This document shows, piece after piece, positions 31,651 to 40,039 of a DNA stretch of 64,000 bases. Source of the stretch: Candidatus Tepidifontimicrobium thermophilum (GTDB lineage: Bacteria; Sysuimicrobiota; Sysuimicrobiia; Sysuimicrobiales; Sysuimicrobiaceae); the NCBI GenBank assembly GCA_031296405.1, contig JAVKKH010000001.1, positions 1 to 64,000 of the forward strand. Direction: 5' to 3'. The number at the start of each line of letters is the position of its first letter. Position 1 is the first letter of the stretch. Below the pieces are notes generated by a model. The model made no database searches. It worked only from the letters and a program-made list of their open reading frames with translations, and had not been told where the DNA came from. A program made the translations under genes and the position numbers.

Positions 31651-32745
31651 GTGTACAGACGTGGGGCAGGAGTCGGGCTGATCCTGGTGGGACTGGTCCT
31701 CAGTTGGTCGCTGGCAGGTCCTGAGAGGCTGTCCCCGGGCACGCACCCGCACGGGGCCCAGGGGATGTTCATGGATCTCCTCATGGGCGGACCGCGGGCG
31801 GCAGAGGCGGCTGCCCAGGTGGCGCGGGCCCTCGCGGAGGAGCCGCCGCGGGAACTGCAGGCGCAGGTTTCCACGAAGGACGGTCGGACGGTCCGGGAGT
31901 ACACCCTGGTGATCCAGGAGAAGGTGTTCGACTTCGGCGGGGGGAACCGGTGGAGGGCGTGGACCTACAACGGGACCGTGCCGGGCCCGACCCTGCGCGT
32001 GCGGAAGGGCGAAATCCTGCGGGTCCGGGTGGTCAACCGACACAACCGCACGCACAGCTTCCACGCGCACCTTTCCCGTTACCCCATCGAGATGGACGGA
32101 TCGCAGGCCAACGTCATCACGGGCCGGGCACCCCGGGCCATGATCCCGCCCGGGGGTGAGTACGTGTACGAGTTCCTGGCGGAGGAGGCGGGGGCTACTT
32201 ACTACCACTGCCACAGCGCGGACCGCGAGTTCGCCATCAACCAGCACATCCTGCAGGGCCTGTACGGCGCGATCGTGGTAGAGGACCCCGCGATGAAGCC
32301 CGTGCGGGAGGGCGTGGTGTTCATGGCGGAGACAGGGTCCCTGCGGTCCGGCCCCAACCCGCCCTTCTACATCATGAACGGCAAGGGGATCCCGGGCGGG
32401 GAGCTGGCCCTGGAGGAGATCTTCAAGAAGCAGGGCCTCCAGGGTGTCGTGGCGCAGCTAGGCAAGACCGTTCCGTACTTCCGGCTGCGGGCTGGAGAGG
32501 CCATCAAGCTGCACGTGTACAACATCGGCAATTTGGACCACACCTTCCACGCGCACGAGGTTCCGCACGTGTCCCTGGCGGTCCTGCAGGGCCGCCCGTG
32601 GCCCGGCAACGTGGTCCCGCTGCTGAGCGGGACGCTGGACACGCTGCTGCTCGAGTTCCGCCACCCCGGTCTGTGGTTGTTCCACTGTCATGTGGTGAAC
32701 CACGCGGACGCGGGGATGATCGGGGTGTTCGTGGTGGAGCCCTGA
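31651..32745 (+). CDS. two-domain multicopper oxidase (laccase/nitrite-reductase-like)
   Basis: 364 residues from GTG 31651 behind AAAGGAGGAGG. A hydrophobic N-terminus (residues 8-23) acts as signal or anchor. Domain 1 has His135/His138/His140 (THSFHAH), then His186-Cys187-His188 and His199, with Leu204 where type 1 copper has Met. Domain 2 has His297/300/302, then HCHVVNH (345-351) and Met356, a complete type 1 site plus type 3 ligands. This fits two-domain laccase-like oxidases better than classical NirK, whose second domain lacks HCH. The product could reduce O2 or nitrite, or oxidise copper. The cupredoxin one base downstream is a likely partner. Confidence 0.8.
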   Translation: MYRRGAGVGLILVGLVLSWSLAGPERLSPGTHPHGAQGMFMDLLMGGPRAAEAAAQVARALAEEPPRELQAQVSTKDGRTVREYTLVIQEKVFDFGGGNRWRAWTYNGTVPGPTLRVRKGEILRVRVVNRHNRTHSFHAHLSRYPIEMDGSQANVITGRAPRAMIPPGGEYVYEFLAEEAGATYYHCHSADREFAINQHILQGLYGAIVVEDPAMKPVREGVVFMAETGSLRSGPNPPFYIMNGKGIPGGELALEEIFKKQGLQGVVAQLGKTVPYFRLRAGEAIKLHVYNIGNLDHTFHAHEVPHVSLAVLQGRPWPGNVVPLLSGTLDTLLLEFRHPGLWLFHCHVVNHADAGMIGVFVVEP

Positions 32746-32746
32746 C

Positions 32747-33157
32747 ATGGACGCGACGGACCGTCTGCTGATTCGCTCGGCGTGGTGGTTGAGCCTGGCC
32801 GCCTTTCTGGGGGTGGCCGGCACCGTGCTGTTGCTCCTGCGGGCCCCGGGAGGCGAGGGGGCACGGCGGGAGGCGGTGCAGCCCGCGGTCCAGCGGGTAG
32901 AAGTCCGCATGAAGGAGTTTAAGTTCGAGCCCGCGCGGGTGGAGGTGCAGGCGGGCCGGGTGGAGCTGGTCCTGCGCAACGACGGGGTGATCCCGCACGA
33001 CTTCGCCATCCCTGCACTGGGGGTCAAGACGGAGTACATCGCGGTCAAGAAGGAGAAAGTGGTGGTCCTGGAGGTCAAGCCCGGGACGTACCCGTTCGAG
33101 TGCACTGTGGGAGGCCACAAGCAGGCGGGGATGCACGGTACCCTAGTGGTGCGGTGA
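32747..33157 (+). CDS. membrane-anchored cupredoxin
   Basis: 136 residues. One N-terminal membrane segment (about 13-32) is followed by a periplasmic cupredoxin domain. Type 1 copper ligands are visible: His84 (VIPHDFAIP), Cys119, His124 and Met129 (ECTVGGHKQAGM). It should carry electrons to or from the multicopper oxidase encoded just upstream; the two are separated by one base. A second, secreted cupredoxin with the same ligand pattern is encoded at 39092-39445. Confidence 0.88.
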   Translation: MDATDRLLIRSAWWLSLAAFLGVAGTVLLLLRAPGGEGARREAVQPAVQRVEVRMKEFKFEPARVEVQAGRVELVLRNDGVIPHDFAIPALGVKTEYIAVKKEKVVVLEVKPGTYPFECTVGGHKQAGMHGTLVVR

Positions 33158-33238
33158 GACCTCCGCAGGCGTGGACGGTCCCCGAGCCGGAGGCGCGGGC
33201 GACCAGGGTCAGGCCCGGGACTCGCCGCGGGAGGAGGT

Positions 33239-33901
33239 ATGCGCAGGCTGCGGGCCAAAGACGTGATGACCGCCCCGGCGGTGACGGTACGCCCGGACAC
33301 GCCGGTGGTGGAGGCCGCGCGGATCATGGCGCGGCGGCGGATCAGCGGGCTGCCCGTGGTGGACGAGGAGGGCCGGCTGGTGGGCATCGTCACCGAGGCG
33401 GACCTGCTCCTGAAGGAGGCCGGGCCCGGGGGGTTACCGCTGCTGGCCTTCCACGCGGACAGCCCCCCTCCGGAGGTCCTACCCCTGCTGCGGCGCTACG
33501 AGGGGCGGCTGGTGGCGGACGTGATGACGCAGGAGGTGGTCACCGCCCAGGAGGACACGCCCCTGCACCAGGTGGCGGCCCTCATGGCCCGGAAGAACGT
33601 GAACCGGGTGCCCATCGTCCGCGGCCGCCAGGTGGTGGGTATCGTGAGCCGCAACGACGTGCTCAAGGCGTTCCTCCTGGACGACGCCGAACTCGCGCAG
33701 CAGGTGGAGGAAACCCTGAGGGAGCTGGGGGTGCCGGCGGGCGCGGTGCACGTGGAGGTCCGGGACGGGGTCGTCCACCTGCGGGGTCAGGTGGGCTCGC
33801 CGGCGGAGGCGCGGCTGGTGGTTCTCAGCGTCCGGGGCCTGGACGGTGTCGTCGGCGTGGACGCCACGGAGCTCCGGCCGGAGCCTCAGGTCCAACCGTG
33901 A
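33239..33901 (+). CDS. CBS-pair plus BON domain protein
   Basis: 220 residues. Two CBS motifs (about 5-60 and 92-150: AKDVMTAPAVTVRPDTPVVE and VADVMTQEVVTAQEDTPLHQ) form a nucleotide-sensing Bateman module, followed by a BON domain (about 155-215, VHVEVRDGVVHLRGQVGSPAEA). Such proteins are cytosolic stress sensors binding adenine nucleotides. GTG 33898 of the next gene overlaps its stop, so the sensor is translationally coupled to the acyl-CoA synthetase. A close paralogue lies at 60408-61130. Confidence 0.87.
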   Translation: MRRLRAKDVMTAPAVTVRPDTPVVEAARIMARRRISGLPVVDEEGRLVGIVTEADLLLKEAGPGGLPLLAFHADSPPPEVLPLLRRYEGRLVADVMTQEVVTAQEDTPLHQVAALMARKNVNRVPIVRGRQVVGIVSRNDVLKAFLLDDAELAQQVEETLRELGVPAGAVHVEVRDGVVHLRGQVGSPAEARLVVLSVRGLDGVVGVDATELRPEPQVQP

Positions 33902-36600
33902 GCGACCGGTCCACGTTCCTCACGTGGGAGGCGGAGGTGGTGCTGCGGGACGGCACCGCGGTGCGCGTGCGCACCGCCCGCCCGCAGGACGAAGACGCCC
34001 TGGTGGCCTTCTACCGGGGGCTTTCGGAACAGTCCCTGGTGTACCGGTTCTTCACCCGCATCTCGAACGCGGCGCTCGTGGACCAAGTCCGCCGTCTGCT
34101 GTACAACCCCCGGGCCGTCCACCTGGTGGCCACCTTCGGGGACCCACCGCGGGTCGTGGCCCACGGGCTGTACGCGGCCGCAGACTCGGACCGTGCAGAG
34201 GTGGCGTTCGCGGTGGCGGACGAGTTTCAGGGCCGCGGGGTGGGGACGCTGTTGCTCGGGCAGCTCGCGGAGGTAGCCGCGCGCCAGGGCATCCGCCTCT
34301 TTGAGGCCTCCGTGCTCCCTACCAACCACCGGATGCTGGAGGTGTTCCGGGAGTCTGGATTTCCGGTGGAGGTGCACGCGGAGCCCGGGGAGCTGCGGGT
34401 CACCTTTCCGACCGAGCTCACAGAGGACGCGCTGCGGCGGTTTGAGCGACGCGAGCAGCTGGCCGCGCAGGCGGCCCTGCGCCCGTTCTTCCACCCTCGG
34501 GGCGTGGCTGTGGTGGGCGCGTCCCGGCGGCGCGGGACCATCGGGGGGGAGATCTTCCACAACCTGCTGCAGTACGGCTTCGAAGGCCCGGTCTACCCCG
34601 TGAACCCGCACGCGGAGGTCGTGCAGAGTGTCGTCAGCTACCCCACGGTGGAGGCGATCCCGGGCCCCGTGGACCTAGCCGTGGTGGTGGTCCCGGCAGA
34701 ACAGGTGGTGGAGGTGGCCTGGCAGTGCGCCCGCAAGGGCGTGCGCGCCCTGGTGGTAATCTCCGCGGGGTTCGCGGAGGCAGGGGAAGAGGGTCGGGCA
34801 CGGCAGGAAGAGCTGTTACGGGTTTGCCGGGCCACCGGGATGCGGCTCATCGGTCCCAACTGCATGGGGATCGTGAACACCGACCCCGGGGTGCGGCTGA
34901 ACGCCACCTTCGCGCCGGTGCTGCCGCCCCCGGGCCGCGTGGGGTTCCTGTCCCAGAGCGGCGCTTTGGGCCTCGCGGTGATGGAGTACGCGAACCAGCT
35001 GGGCCTGGGACTGTCCACCTTCGTGTCGGTGGGCAACAAGGCGGACGTGTCGGGGAATGACCTGCTGAACTACTGGGACGACGACCCGAATACGGACGTG
35101 ATCCTGCTGTACCTGGAGTCCTTCGGCAACCCGCGGAAGTTCTCCCGCATCGCCCGTCGGGTGAGCCGGCGCAAGCCCATCGTGGCCGTGAAGAGCGGTC
35201 GGACGGGGTCCGGCCTGCGGGCCACCGCTTCCCACACGGGCGCGCTGGTGGCGGCCTCCGACGCCACCGTGGACGCCCTGTTCCGCCAGGCGGGGGTGAT
35301 CCGCACAGACAGCCTTGAGGAGATGTTCGACGTGGCGGTGCTCCTGGCCAACCAGCCGGTACCCGCGGGGCCACGCGTGGCCATCGTGACCAACGCGGGA
35401 GGTCCGGGGATCCTGTGCGCGGACGCCTGCGAGGCCGAGGGGCTCGTGGTACCCGTTCTGAGTCCGGCCACGCAGGAGAAACTGCGGACGTTCCTGCCCG
35501 CGCACGCGGCGGTGTCCAACCCCGTGGACCTCGTGGCCTCCGCCCCCGCGGAGCACTACCGGGAGGCGGTGGCCGCGGTGGGCGCAGACCCGAACGTGGA
35601 TGCAGTGGTGGTGATCTTCGTCCCGCCTCTCGTCACGCAGGCGGAAGACGTGGCCCAGGCCATCGTGGAGGGCGTGGCCCGCTGGACGGATCACAAGCCG
35701 GTCCTCACGGTGTTCATGTCCGCCCGCGGGGTGCCGGAGCTGCTCCGGCGCAGCCACCTGCGCATCCCCTCGTACGCCTTCCCCGAGTCCGCGGCGCGGG
35801 CTCTGGCCCACGCGGTGCGGTACGGCCAGTGGCGCAGGCGGCCTGCGGAGCCGGCCGCAAGGCCCGTGGACGCGCGCCGGGACGAGGCCCTGGCCCTGGT
35901 GGCCACCGCGGTGGAACGGGGCGCCGGCTGGCTCGCGCCGGCCGAGGTGGAGGCGCTGCTGCGGTGCTACGGCGTCCTGTTGGTGGCGCAACGGTTCGCG
36001 CTCACTCCCGAGGAGGCGGGCGAGCTGGCCGAACGCTTCGGAGGTCCGGTGGCCCTGAAGGTGGTGGCACCCGGGGTGGTTCACAAGACCGAGGTGGGCG
36101 GGGTTCTTCTGGATCTGCGGGGCCGCCAGGAGGTGGAACGGGCAGCGCGGGAGATGCTGGCTCGGGTGAGCTCTGCAGGCTACCGGGTCGAGGGGTTCGT
36201 GGTACAGGAGATGGCTCCGCCGGGCCTGGAGATGATCGTGGGCGTTGCGTCCGACCGGCACTTCGGTCCGGTGGTGGCCTGCGGTGCGGGCGGCGTGCTG
36301 GTGGAGCTGCTGCGGGACGTGTCCCTGCGCTTGGCCCCCCTGACCCGGACAGACGCGTCGGAGATGGTCCGGGAGCTGCGGACGTTCCCCCTCCTGCAGG
36401 GTTACCGGGGCAGCCCGCCGTGCGATGTGGAAGCCCTCGAAGACCTGCTGGTCCGCGTGGGCGCTCTTGCGGACGACATCCCCCAGGTGGTGGAGCTGGA
36501 CCTCAACCCCGTGCGGGTGTACCGGCAGGGCCTGCGGGTCCTGGACGCCCGCGTCCGGGTGGAACCCGTCCGCCCGCCCACGTGGATCGCGCGCCGCTAG
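33898..36600 (+). CDS. GNAT acetyltransferase fused to ADP-forming acyl-CoA synthetase
   Basis: 900 residues from GTG 33898. Order: GNAT acetyltransferase (about 15-175, ADEFQGRGVGTLLLGQLAEVA), CoA-binding Rossmann domain (about 195-320, FFHPRGVAVVGASRRRGTIG), succinyl-CoA-ligase-like domains with the phosphohistidine segment RATASHTGALVA (His near 443), then ATP-grasp (about 680-890, VALKVVAPGVVHKTEVGGV). In enterobacterial PatZ the GNAT domain is C-terminal and the synthetase part inactive. Here GNAT leads and the His segment is kept, so it may make acetate and ATP from acetyl-CoA, acetylate proteins, or both. The coupled CBS-BON gene suggests nucleotide control. Confidence 0.88.
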   Translation: MSDRSTFLTWEAEVVLRDGTAVRVRTARPQDEDALVAFYRGLSEQSLVYRFFTRISNAALVDQVRRLLYNPRAVHLVATFGDPPRVVAHGLYAAADSDRAEVAFAVADEFQGRGVGTLLLGQLAEVAARQGIRLFEASVLPTNHRMLEVFRESGFPVEVHAEPGELRVTFPTELTEDALRRFERREQLAAQAALRPFFHPRGVAVVGASRRRGTIGGEIFHNLLQYGFEGPVYPVNPHAEVVQSVVSYPTVEAIPGPVDLAVVVVPAEQVVEVAWQCARKGVRALVVISAGFAEAGEEGRARQEELLRVCRATGMRLIGPNCMGIVNTDPGVRLNATFAPVLPPPGRVGFLSQSGALGLAVMEYANQLGLGLSTFVSVGNKADVSGNDLLNYWDDDPNTDVILLYLESFGNPRKFSRIARRVSRRKPIVAVKSGRTGSGLRATASHTGALVAASDATVDALFRQAGVIRTDSLEEMFDVAVLLANQPVPAGPRVAIVTNAGGPGILCADACEAEGLVVPVLSPATQEKLRTFLPAHAAVSNPVDLVASAPAEHYREAVAAVGADPNVDAVVVIFVPPLVTQAEDVAQAIVEGVARWTDHKPVLTVFMSARGVPELLRRSHLRIPSYAFPESAARALAHAVRYGQWRRRPAEPAARPVDARRDEALALVATAVERGAGWLAPAEVEALLRCYGVLLVAQRFALTPEEAGELAERFGGPVALKVVAPGVVHKTEVGGVLLDLRGRQEVERAAREMLARVSSAGYRVEGFVVQEMAPPGLEMIVGVASDRHFGPVVACGAGGVLVELLRDVSLRLAPLTRTDASEMVRELRTFPLLQGYRGSPPCDVEALEDLLVRVGALADDIPQVVELDLNPVRVYRQGLRVLDARVRVEPVRPPTWIARR

Positions 36601-36636
36601 ACCTTCTGCGGGCGTGCCACGGTTGCCGGAGATGCC

Positions 36637-37188
36637 TCACCGGCGCACGAACCCCTCTGCGGCAGCGCGGACCCGCACGGCCACCAGGGAGGCCAGGGCT
36701 GCCTTGACCAGGTCCGGGACGACAAAGGGCAGGACGCCTACCTGCACGGCTGCCCGAAGCCCGGGCGCGACCCCTGAGATGCTGAGCCAGAGGGCCCCGA
36801 GCGCGTAGACGGGAACCACGGCCAGCACGGCGCCCGCTACCAGCCGTCCGCCACCGGCTGGCCGGCTCCCCATCGGTCCCGCCGCCCAGCCCGCCAGTGC
36901 CGCAGCCACGGGGAAGGCCCAGAGGTAGCCCGCGGTGGGGCCGACCAGCACCGAGAGCCCGCCCCGGAGCTGTGCGAACACCGGCAGGCCGGCTGCGCCC
37001 AGCAGCAGGTACAGAAGCTGGGAGACGAACCCGAGGCGGGCTCCCAGGCTGGCGCCGGCCAGCACCACCGCGAAAACCTGCAGGGTGAACGGCACGCTGG
37101 AGACCCACGGCAGCGTCACGCTGAGCTGCGCGCACACCGCGGTGAGGGCGGCCAGCGCCGCGCAAAGCGCCAGGTCGCGGGCAGTCAA
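36637..37188 (-). CDS. bioY: BioY family biotin transporter substrate-binding (S) component
   Basis: 183 residues with about six membrane segments. BioY features: SSVPFTLQVFAVVLAGASLGARLGFVSQLLYLLLGAAGLPVFA, then GPTAGYLWAFPVAAALAGW. It binds biotin in the membrane, either alone or with an ECF energising module; no ECF ATPase or T-component is encoded nearby. TTG 37188 follows AGAGG. Convergent with the acyl-CoA synthetase gene, separated by 36 bases. Confidence 0.9.
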   Translation of the reverse strand: MTARDLALCAALAALTAVCAQLSVTLPWVSSVPFTLQVFAVVLAGASLGARLGFVSQLLYLLLGAAGLPVFAQLRGGLSVLVGPTAGYLWAFPVAAALAGWAAGPMGSRPAGGGRLVAGAVLAVVPVYALGALWLSISGVAPGLRAAVQVGVLPFVVPDLVKAALASLVAVRVRAAAEGFVRR

Positions 37189-37218
37189 CCCATGCCTCTG
37201 CGGGGAGGCTCGACGGGA

Positions 37219-38121
37219 TCAGGTCCGGTGCCGGACCGTCAACACGGGCACCGGACTGGTCCGCACCACGTGCTCGGCCACGCTCCCGAACAGGATGCGG
37301 TCCACCCCCGTGCGGCCGTGGGTCCCCATCACCACTAGGTCCGCGCCCACGTCCGCGGCCGCTTCCACGATGCGCTGCCGTGACAGCCCTGCACCCAGGC
37401 CGGTGCGCACCAGGGTCTCGCACGGCGGCAGCCGCTGCGCCCGGGTCTGAAGCTCCGCCCGGGCCCGTTCCTCCAGCTGGCGGGCGATGGCCTCTCCCAC
37501 CGGCTCGAACCCACCGCCCCACGGGACCTCCACCAGAGCCTCGTAGGTGACCTCCACCACGTGGAGGAGGACCAGGCGGGCGTCGAACGTGCGGGCCAAA
37601 AGGTCCGCCCACGGGAGTGCCGCGTCCGCGGCAGGGGAGAAGTCCGTGGGGGCCAGGATGCAGCGGACGCGCACAGGGCGGTCGTCCTGGCGGACGGTCA
37701 GCACCGGTACCGGGCTGTGGACGACGACGTGCTGGGCCACGCTTCCGTGCAGGAGCCTGGGCAGCCCCGTCCGGCCGTGAGTACCCACGCACACCAAGTC
37801 GGCCCCCTGGGTCTGGGCCGCCCGGACGATCCCCTCCCGCGCGGGGGCCTCCTCCACCACGGTCCGGGCAGACGGGAACCGGCCCTGCAGCTCCTTCATG
37901 GACTGCTCCGCGGCCCGGCGGGCGTCCTCCACCAACCGCGCGGCCAGGTCCACCGCTACCCCCGTGGGGCCCACTAGAAGGGCCGGGTCTAGGGACAGGG
38001 CGTGGAACAGGATCAGTTCGGCTCCGAACCGGCTGGCGAAGAACTCCGCCCACCGCAAGGCTCCTTCAGAGGCGGGCGAGAAGTCGGTGGCCGCCAGGAT
38101 CCTCCGGACTGCGACCTCCAA
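37219..38121 (-). CDS. tandem universal stress protein (two UspA domains)
   Basis: 300 residues made of two UspA repeats (1-145 and 150-298). Each ends in the nucleotide-binding motif G-x2-G-x9-G-(S/T): VGTHGRTGLPRLLHGSVAQH and MGTHGRTGVDRILFGSVAEH. Both motifs are intact, so ATP binding is expected. TTG 38121 follows AAAGGGG. A TAGACT hexamer lies upstream at 38172-38167, but no dyad of the shared type is centred 31 bases before it. Confidence 0.87.
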   Translation of the reverse strand: MEVAVRRILAATDFSPASEGALRWAEFFASRFGAELILFHALSLDPALLVGPTGVAVDLAARLVEDARRAAEQSMKELQGRFPSARTVVEEAPAREGIVRAAQTQGADLVCVGTHGRTGLPRLLHGSVAQHVVVHSPVPVLTVRQDDRPVRVRCILAPTDFSPAADAALPWADLLARTFDARLVLLHVVEVTYEALVEVPWGGGFEPVGEAIARQLEERARAELQTRAQRLPPCETLVRTGLGAGLSRQRIVEAAADVGADLVVMGTHGRTGVDRILFGSVAEHVVRTSPVPVLTVRHRT

Positions 38122-38292
38122 GGCTAGACCCCTTTCCGAGACCGCGGGCTTGCCGGCCTCGGCTCCAGTCTACGGAACGCGATGGTGCCAGGCTATCCCC
38201 CATGCGCAGAGCGCAGAAAGGACCTGGCCACCAGGGCCGACGTGCGGGTCGGGTGGAGGCCGGAGGCTTGCCTCAGCCGGTGGAGCATTTAC

Positions 38293-38338
38293 GTCCTGCG
38301 GCGGCCGGATGGCCGTCGAGACATCGTCCCGCTACCGT
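38293..38338 (+). promoter_or_regulatory. shared-dyad promoter of the DoxX gene (degenerate left half)
   Basis: GTCCTGCGGCGGCCGGAT (38293-38310) keeps the right half CCGGAT and matches 8 of 10 fixed bases. TACCGT at 38333 starts 31.5 bases from the centre, the same spacing as in the other members. Start codon at 38352. Confidence 0.45.
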
Positions 38339-38351
38339 GGAGGCGGAGGTG

Positions 38352-38930
38352 ATGACCGTGGCCAAGCAGGAGCGGGAGTTCTTCCAGGACCCACCGTTCG
38401 TGCAGGAGCTGTTCAACAGCACGCGGTTCGCGTGGCTTTGGGTGGTCCTCCGGGTCTGGTTGGGCTACAAGTGGGTGGACGCGGCGCTCCACAAGGTGGG
38501 AAACCCGGACTGGGTACAGACCGGAGCCGCCGTGCGCGCCTTCTGGGAGCGCGCCATCCAGGTGCCGCCGCCGCCCGCCCGGCCGCCCGTGGCCTTCGAC
38601 TGGTACCGTGACTTCCTGAGCTGGCTGCTGAGCATCGGCGCGGAGGGCTTCTTCGGGAAGCTCATCGCGTACGGCGAGCTGGTCGTGGGGATCCTGCTCA
38701 TCGTGGGTGCGTTCGTGGGGATCTCGGCGTTCTTCGGGGCCTTCATGAACTGGAACTTCATGATGGCGGGTACGGCCAGCACGAACCCCATGATGTTCCT
38801 GGTGTCCTTCCTGCTGATCCTGGCGTGGAAGGTAGCCGGGTACTACGGGCTGGACCGGTGGCTGCTGCCGGCCCTCGGCACGCCGTGGAGGCCAGGCCGG
38901 GTGTTCCGGCAGGTGCCGCAGGCGGCCTGA
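38352..38930 (+). CDS. DoxX family membrane protein
   Basis: 192 residues from ATG 38352, eight bases after GGAGG. Four hydrophobic segments with DoxX-type residues: LRVWLGYKWVDAALHKVGNP, FGKLIAYGELVVGILLIVGAFVG, and FGAFMNWNFMMAGTASTNPMMF. The family is loosely linked to quinone- or sulfur-related redox and to TQO (thiosulfate:quinone oxidoreductase) in archaea. The specific role is unknown. It is followed by a strong terminator and preceded by a weak shared-type dyad. Confidence 0.85.
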   Translation: MTVAKQEREFFQDPPFVQELFNSTRFAWLWVVLRVWLGYKWVDAALHKVGNPDWVQTGAAVRAFWERAIQVPPPPARPPVAFDWYRDFLSWLLSIGAEGFFGKLIAYGELVVGILLIVGAFVGISAFFGAFMNWNFMMAGTASTNPMMFLVSFLLILAWKVAGYYGLDRWLLPALGTPWRPGRVFRQVPQAA

Positions 38931-38944
38931 CCCCCAGGCGAGGA

Positions 38945-38990
38945 CCGCCGGGGGGGGCGGGCTAAGCCGGCCCCCCCGGCGGCTTTTTTC
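38945..38990 (+). terminator. rho-independent terminator after doxX
   Basis: CCGCCGGGGGGG (38945-38956) pairs with CCCCCCCGGCGG (38971-38982) around a 14-base loop, followed by a run of six T at 38984-38989. It lies 15 bases after the DoxX stop and insulates the downstream cupredoxin. Confidence 0.85.
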
Positions 38991-39006
38991 ATACACCTGT
39001 GACAAA

Positions 39007-39051
39007 ATCGGGTCCGGGCCCGATGCCTCAAGGGCTACCGGCGGCTAGGTT
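39007..39051 (+). promoter_or_regulatory. shared-dyad promoter of the secreted cupredoxin
   Basis: ATCGGGTCCGGGCCCGAT (39007-39024) matches all ten fixed bases and is symmetric at 16 of 18. TAGGTT at 39046 begins 30.5 bases from the centre. The gap to the start codon is 67 bases, nearly the same as for the multicopper oxidase. Confidence 0.68.
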
Positions 39052-39091
39052 GGACGCAACGGATCGAAACCGTCCCCGGGAGGTGAGGTCG

Positions 39092-39445
39092 GTGAGGAAG
39101 TGGGTCGTCGCGGGATTGGCCGCAGCTGCGGTGGCCTTGGCGGGTGTTACGGCGCTGGCGGGCGCGGCCGCCCAGAAGGTCACCCTGGTCGCCAAGGAGT
39201 TCAGCTACACTCCGAACAAGATCACGGTGAAGGCCGGTCAGCCCGTGCAGCTGGTGCTGGACAACAAGGGCGTCATCGAACACGACTTCGTCGTGGACCG
39301 GTTCAAGGTCAAGATGGGGCTGGTCCAGCCGGGCAAGACGGGTACCGTGGCCTTCACCCCCAACGCCAAGGGGACCTTCCCCTTCTACTGCAGCGTCCCG
39401 GGCCACAAGGAAGCCGGGATGACCGGTACCCTGGTGGTCCAGTAG
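39092..39445 (+). CDS. secreted cupredoxin
   Basis: 117 residues from GTG 39092 behind GGGAGGTGAGG. A signal peptide covers about residues 1-27. The copper ligands are His64 (VIEHDFVVD), Cys100, His105 and Met110 (FYCSVPGHKEAGM). It should act as a soluble electron carrier in the periplasm or outer space, for example to NosZ or the multicopper oxidase. Partners are inferred from shared promoter design, not from adjacency. Confidence 0.9.
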   Translation: MRKWVVAGLAAAAVALAGVTALAGAAAQKVTLVAKEFSYTPNKITVKAGQPVQLVLDNKGVIEHDFVVDRFKVKMGLVQPGKTGTVAFTPNAKGTFPFYCSVPGHKEAGMTGTLVVQ

Positions 39446-39466
39446 GCTGCTGGCCGCCCCGCCTGC

Positions 39467-39850
39467 CTACCCGGCCGCGGCGTGGTGGACGCGGGCAGTG
39501 CGGTCCCGCAGGGGGCAGAAGGCCAGCCACAAGTGCTGGGTCCGGGCCCACTCCGCCCACCGGTCGTCCCCCAGCTGCGCCCGCAGCGCCGCGGACTCAA
39601 TCCTCCGGTCCTGCGGGCTGACCGAGGCGAGGTTCACGAGCAGCTGGCAGGGAAACTCGGGGCAGACGCCACAGTGAGCCACCCCGCGTTCCCGGGCGCA
39701 GGCGTACACGGGGCACAGGTTCACCAGCTCCTCTTCGAGCTCCCCCTGGGTAGTACACGTGGCCTGCAGGACTTCGTACCAGGCGCTGCCCGCCCAGTAC
39801 AGCCCGCACACCGCCGCGTAGTCGTACGGCTCTCGCTTGCCGGTTCTCAT
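39467..39850 (-). CDS. DUF3795 Cys-rich protein
   Basis: 127 residues from ATG 39850, eight bases after GGAGG; the ATG at 39874 is upstream but its ribosome site is poor. The cysteines follow the DUF3795 plan: CGLYWAGS, then CPVYACARERGVAHCGVCPEFPC. They look metal-binding, probably zinc or an Fe-S cluster. No function is established for the family. Convergent with the cupredoxin, 21 bases apart. Confidence 0.8.
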   Translation of the reverse strand: MRTGKREPYDYAAVCGLYWAGSAWYEVLQATCTTQGELEEELVNLCPVYACARERGVAHCGVCPEFPCQLLVNLASVSPQDRRIESAALRAQLGDDRWAEWARTQHLWLAFCPLRDRTARVHHAAAG

Positions 39851-39869
39851 GGCCGCCACCTCCAGCTTG

Positions 39870-39916
39870 ACCATGCCCCCGCGCGGGGGGCGGCCACCAT
39901 CGGGCGGCCACCGGAT
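39870..39916 (-). promoter_or_regulatory. shared-dyad promoter of the DUF3795 gene
   Basis: ATCGGGCGGCCACCGGAT (39899-39916) matches all ten fixed bases. On the minus strand CATGGT begins at 39875, 32.5 bases from the dyad centre. The start codon of the DUF3795 gene lies 48 bases away. Confidence 0.6.
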
Positions 39917-40039
39917 GGGCTTTGGGAGGGTGGCGCGGGGCGGTCGGGAGGAGCGATCGGTGGCCGGACCGATAGGCGGTCCCCGCGGGAAGGCGTACAG
40001 TGGCGGCGGAAGCCGGGGCGGTGAGGGGGTACGGAGCGG

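Noticed and set aside
31492-32745. Naming the multicopper oxidase NirK
   Set aside because: The second domain has a full HCH type 3 / type 1 motif that classical copper nitrite reductases lack, and the first domain has Leu at the axial position. Nitrite reductase activity remains possible but is not shown.
38172-38212. A member of the dyad family upstream of the tandem UspA gene
   Set aside because: A TAGACT hexamer is present, but the 18-mer at the expected distance matches only four of ten fixed bases.
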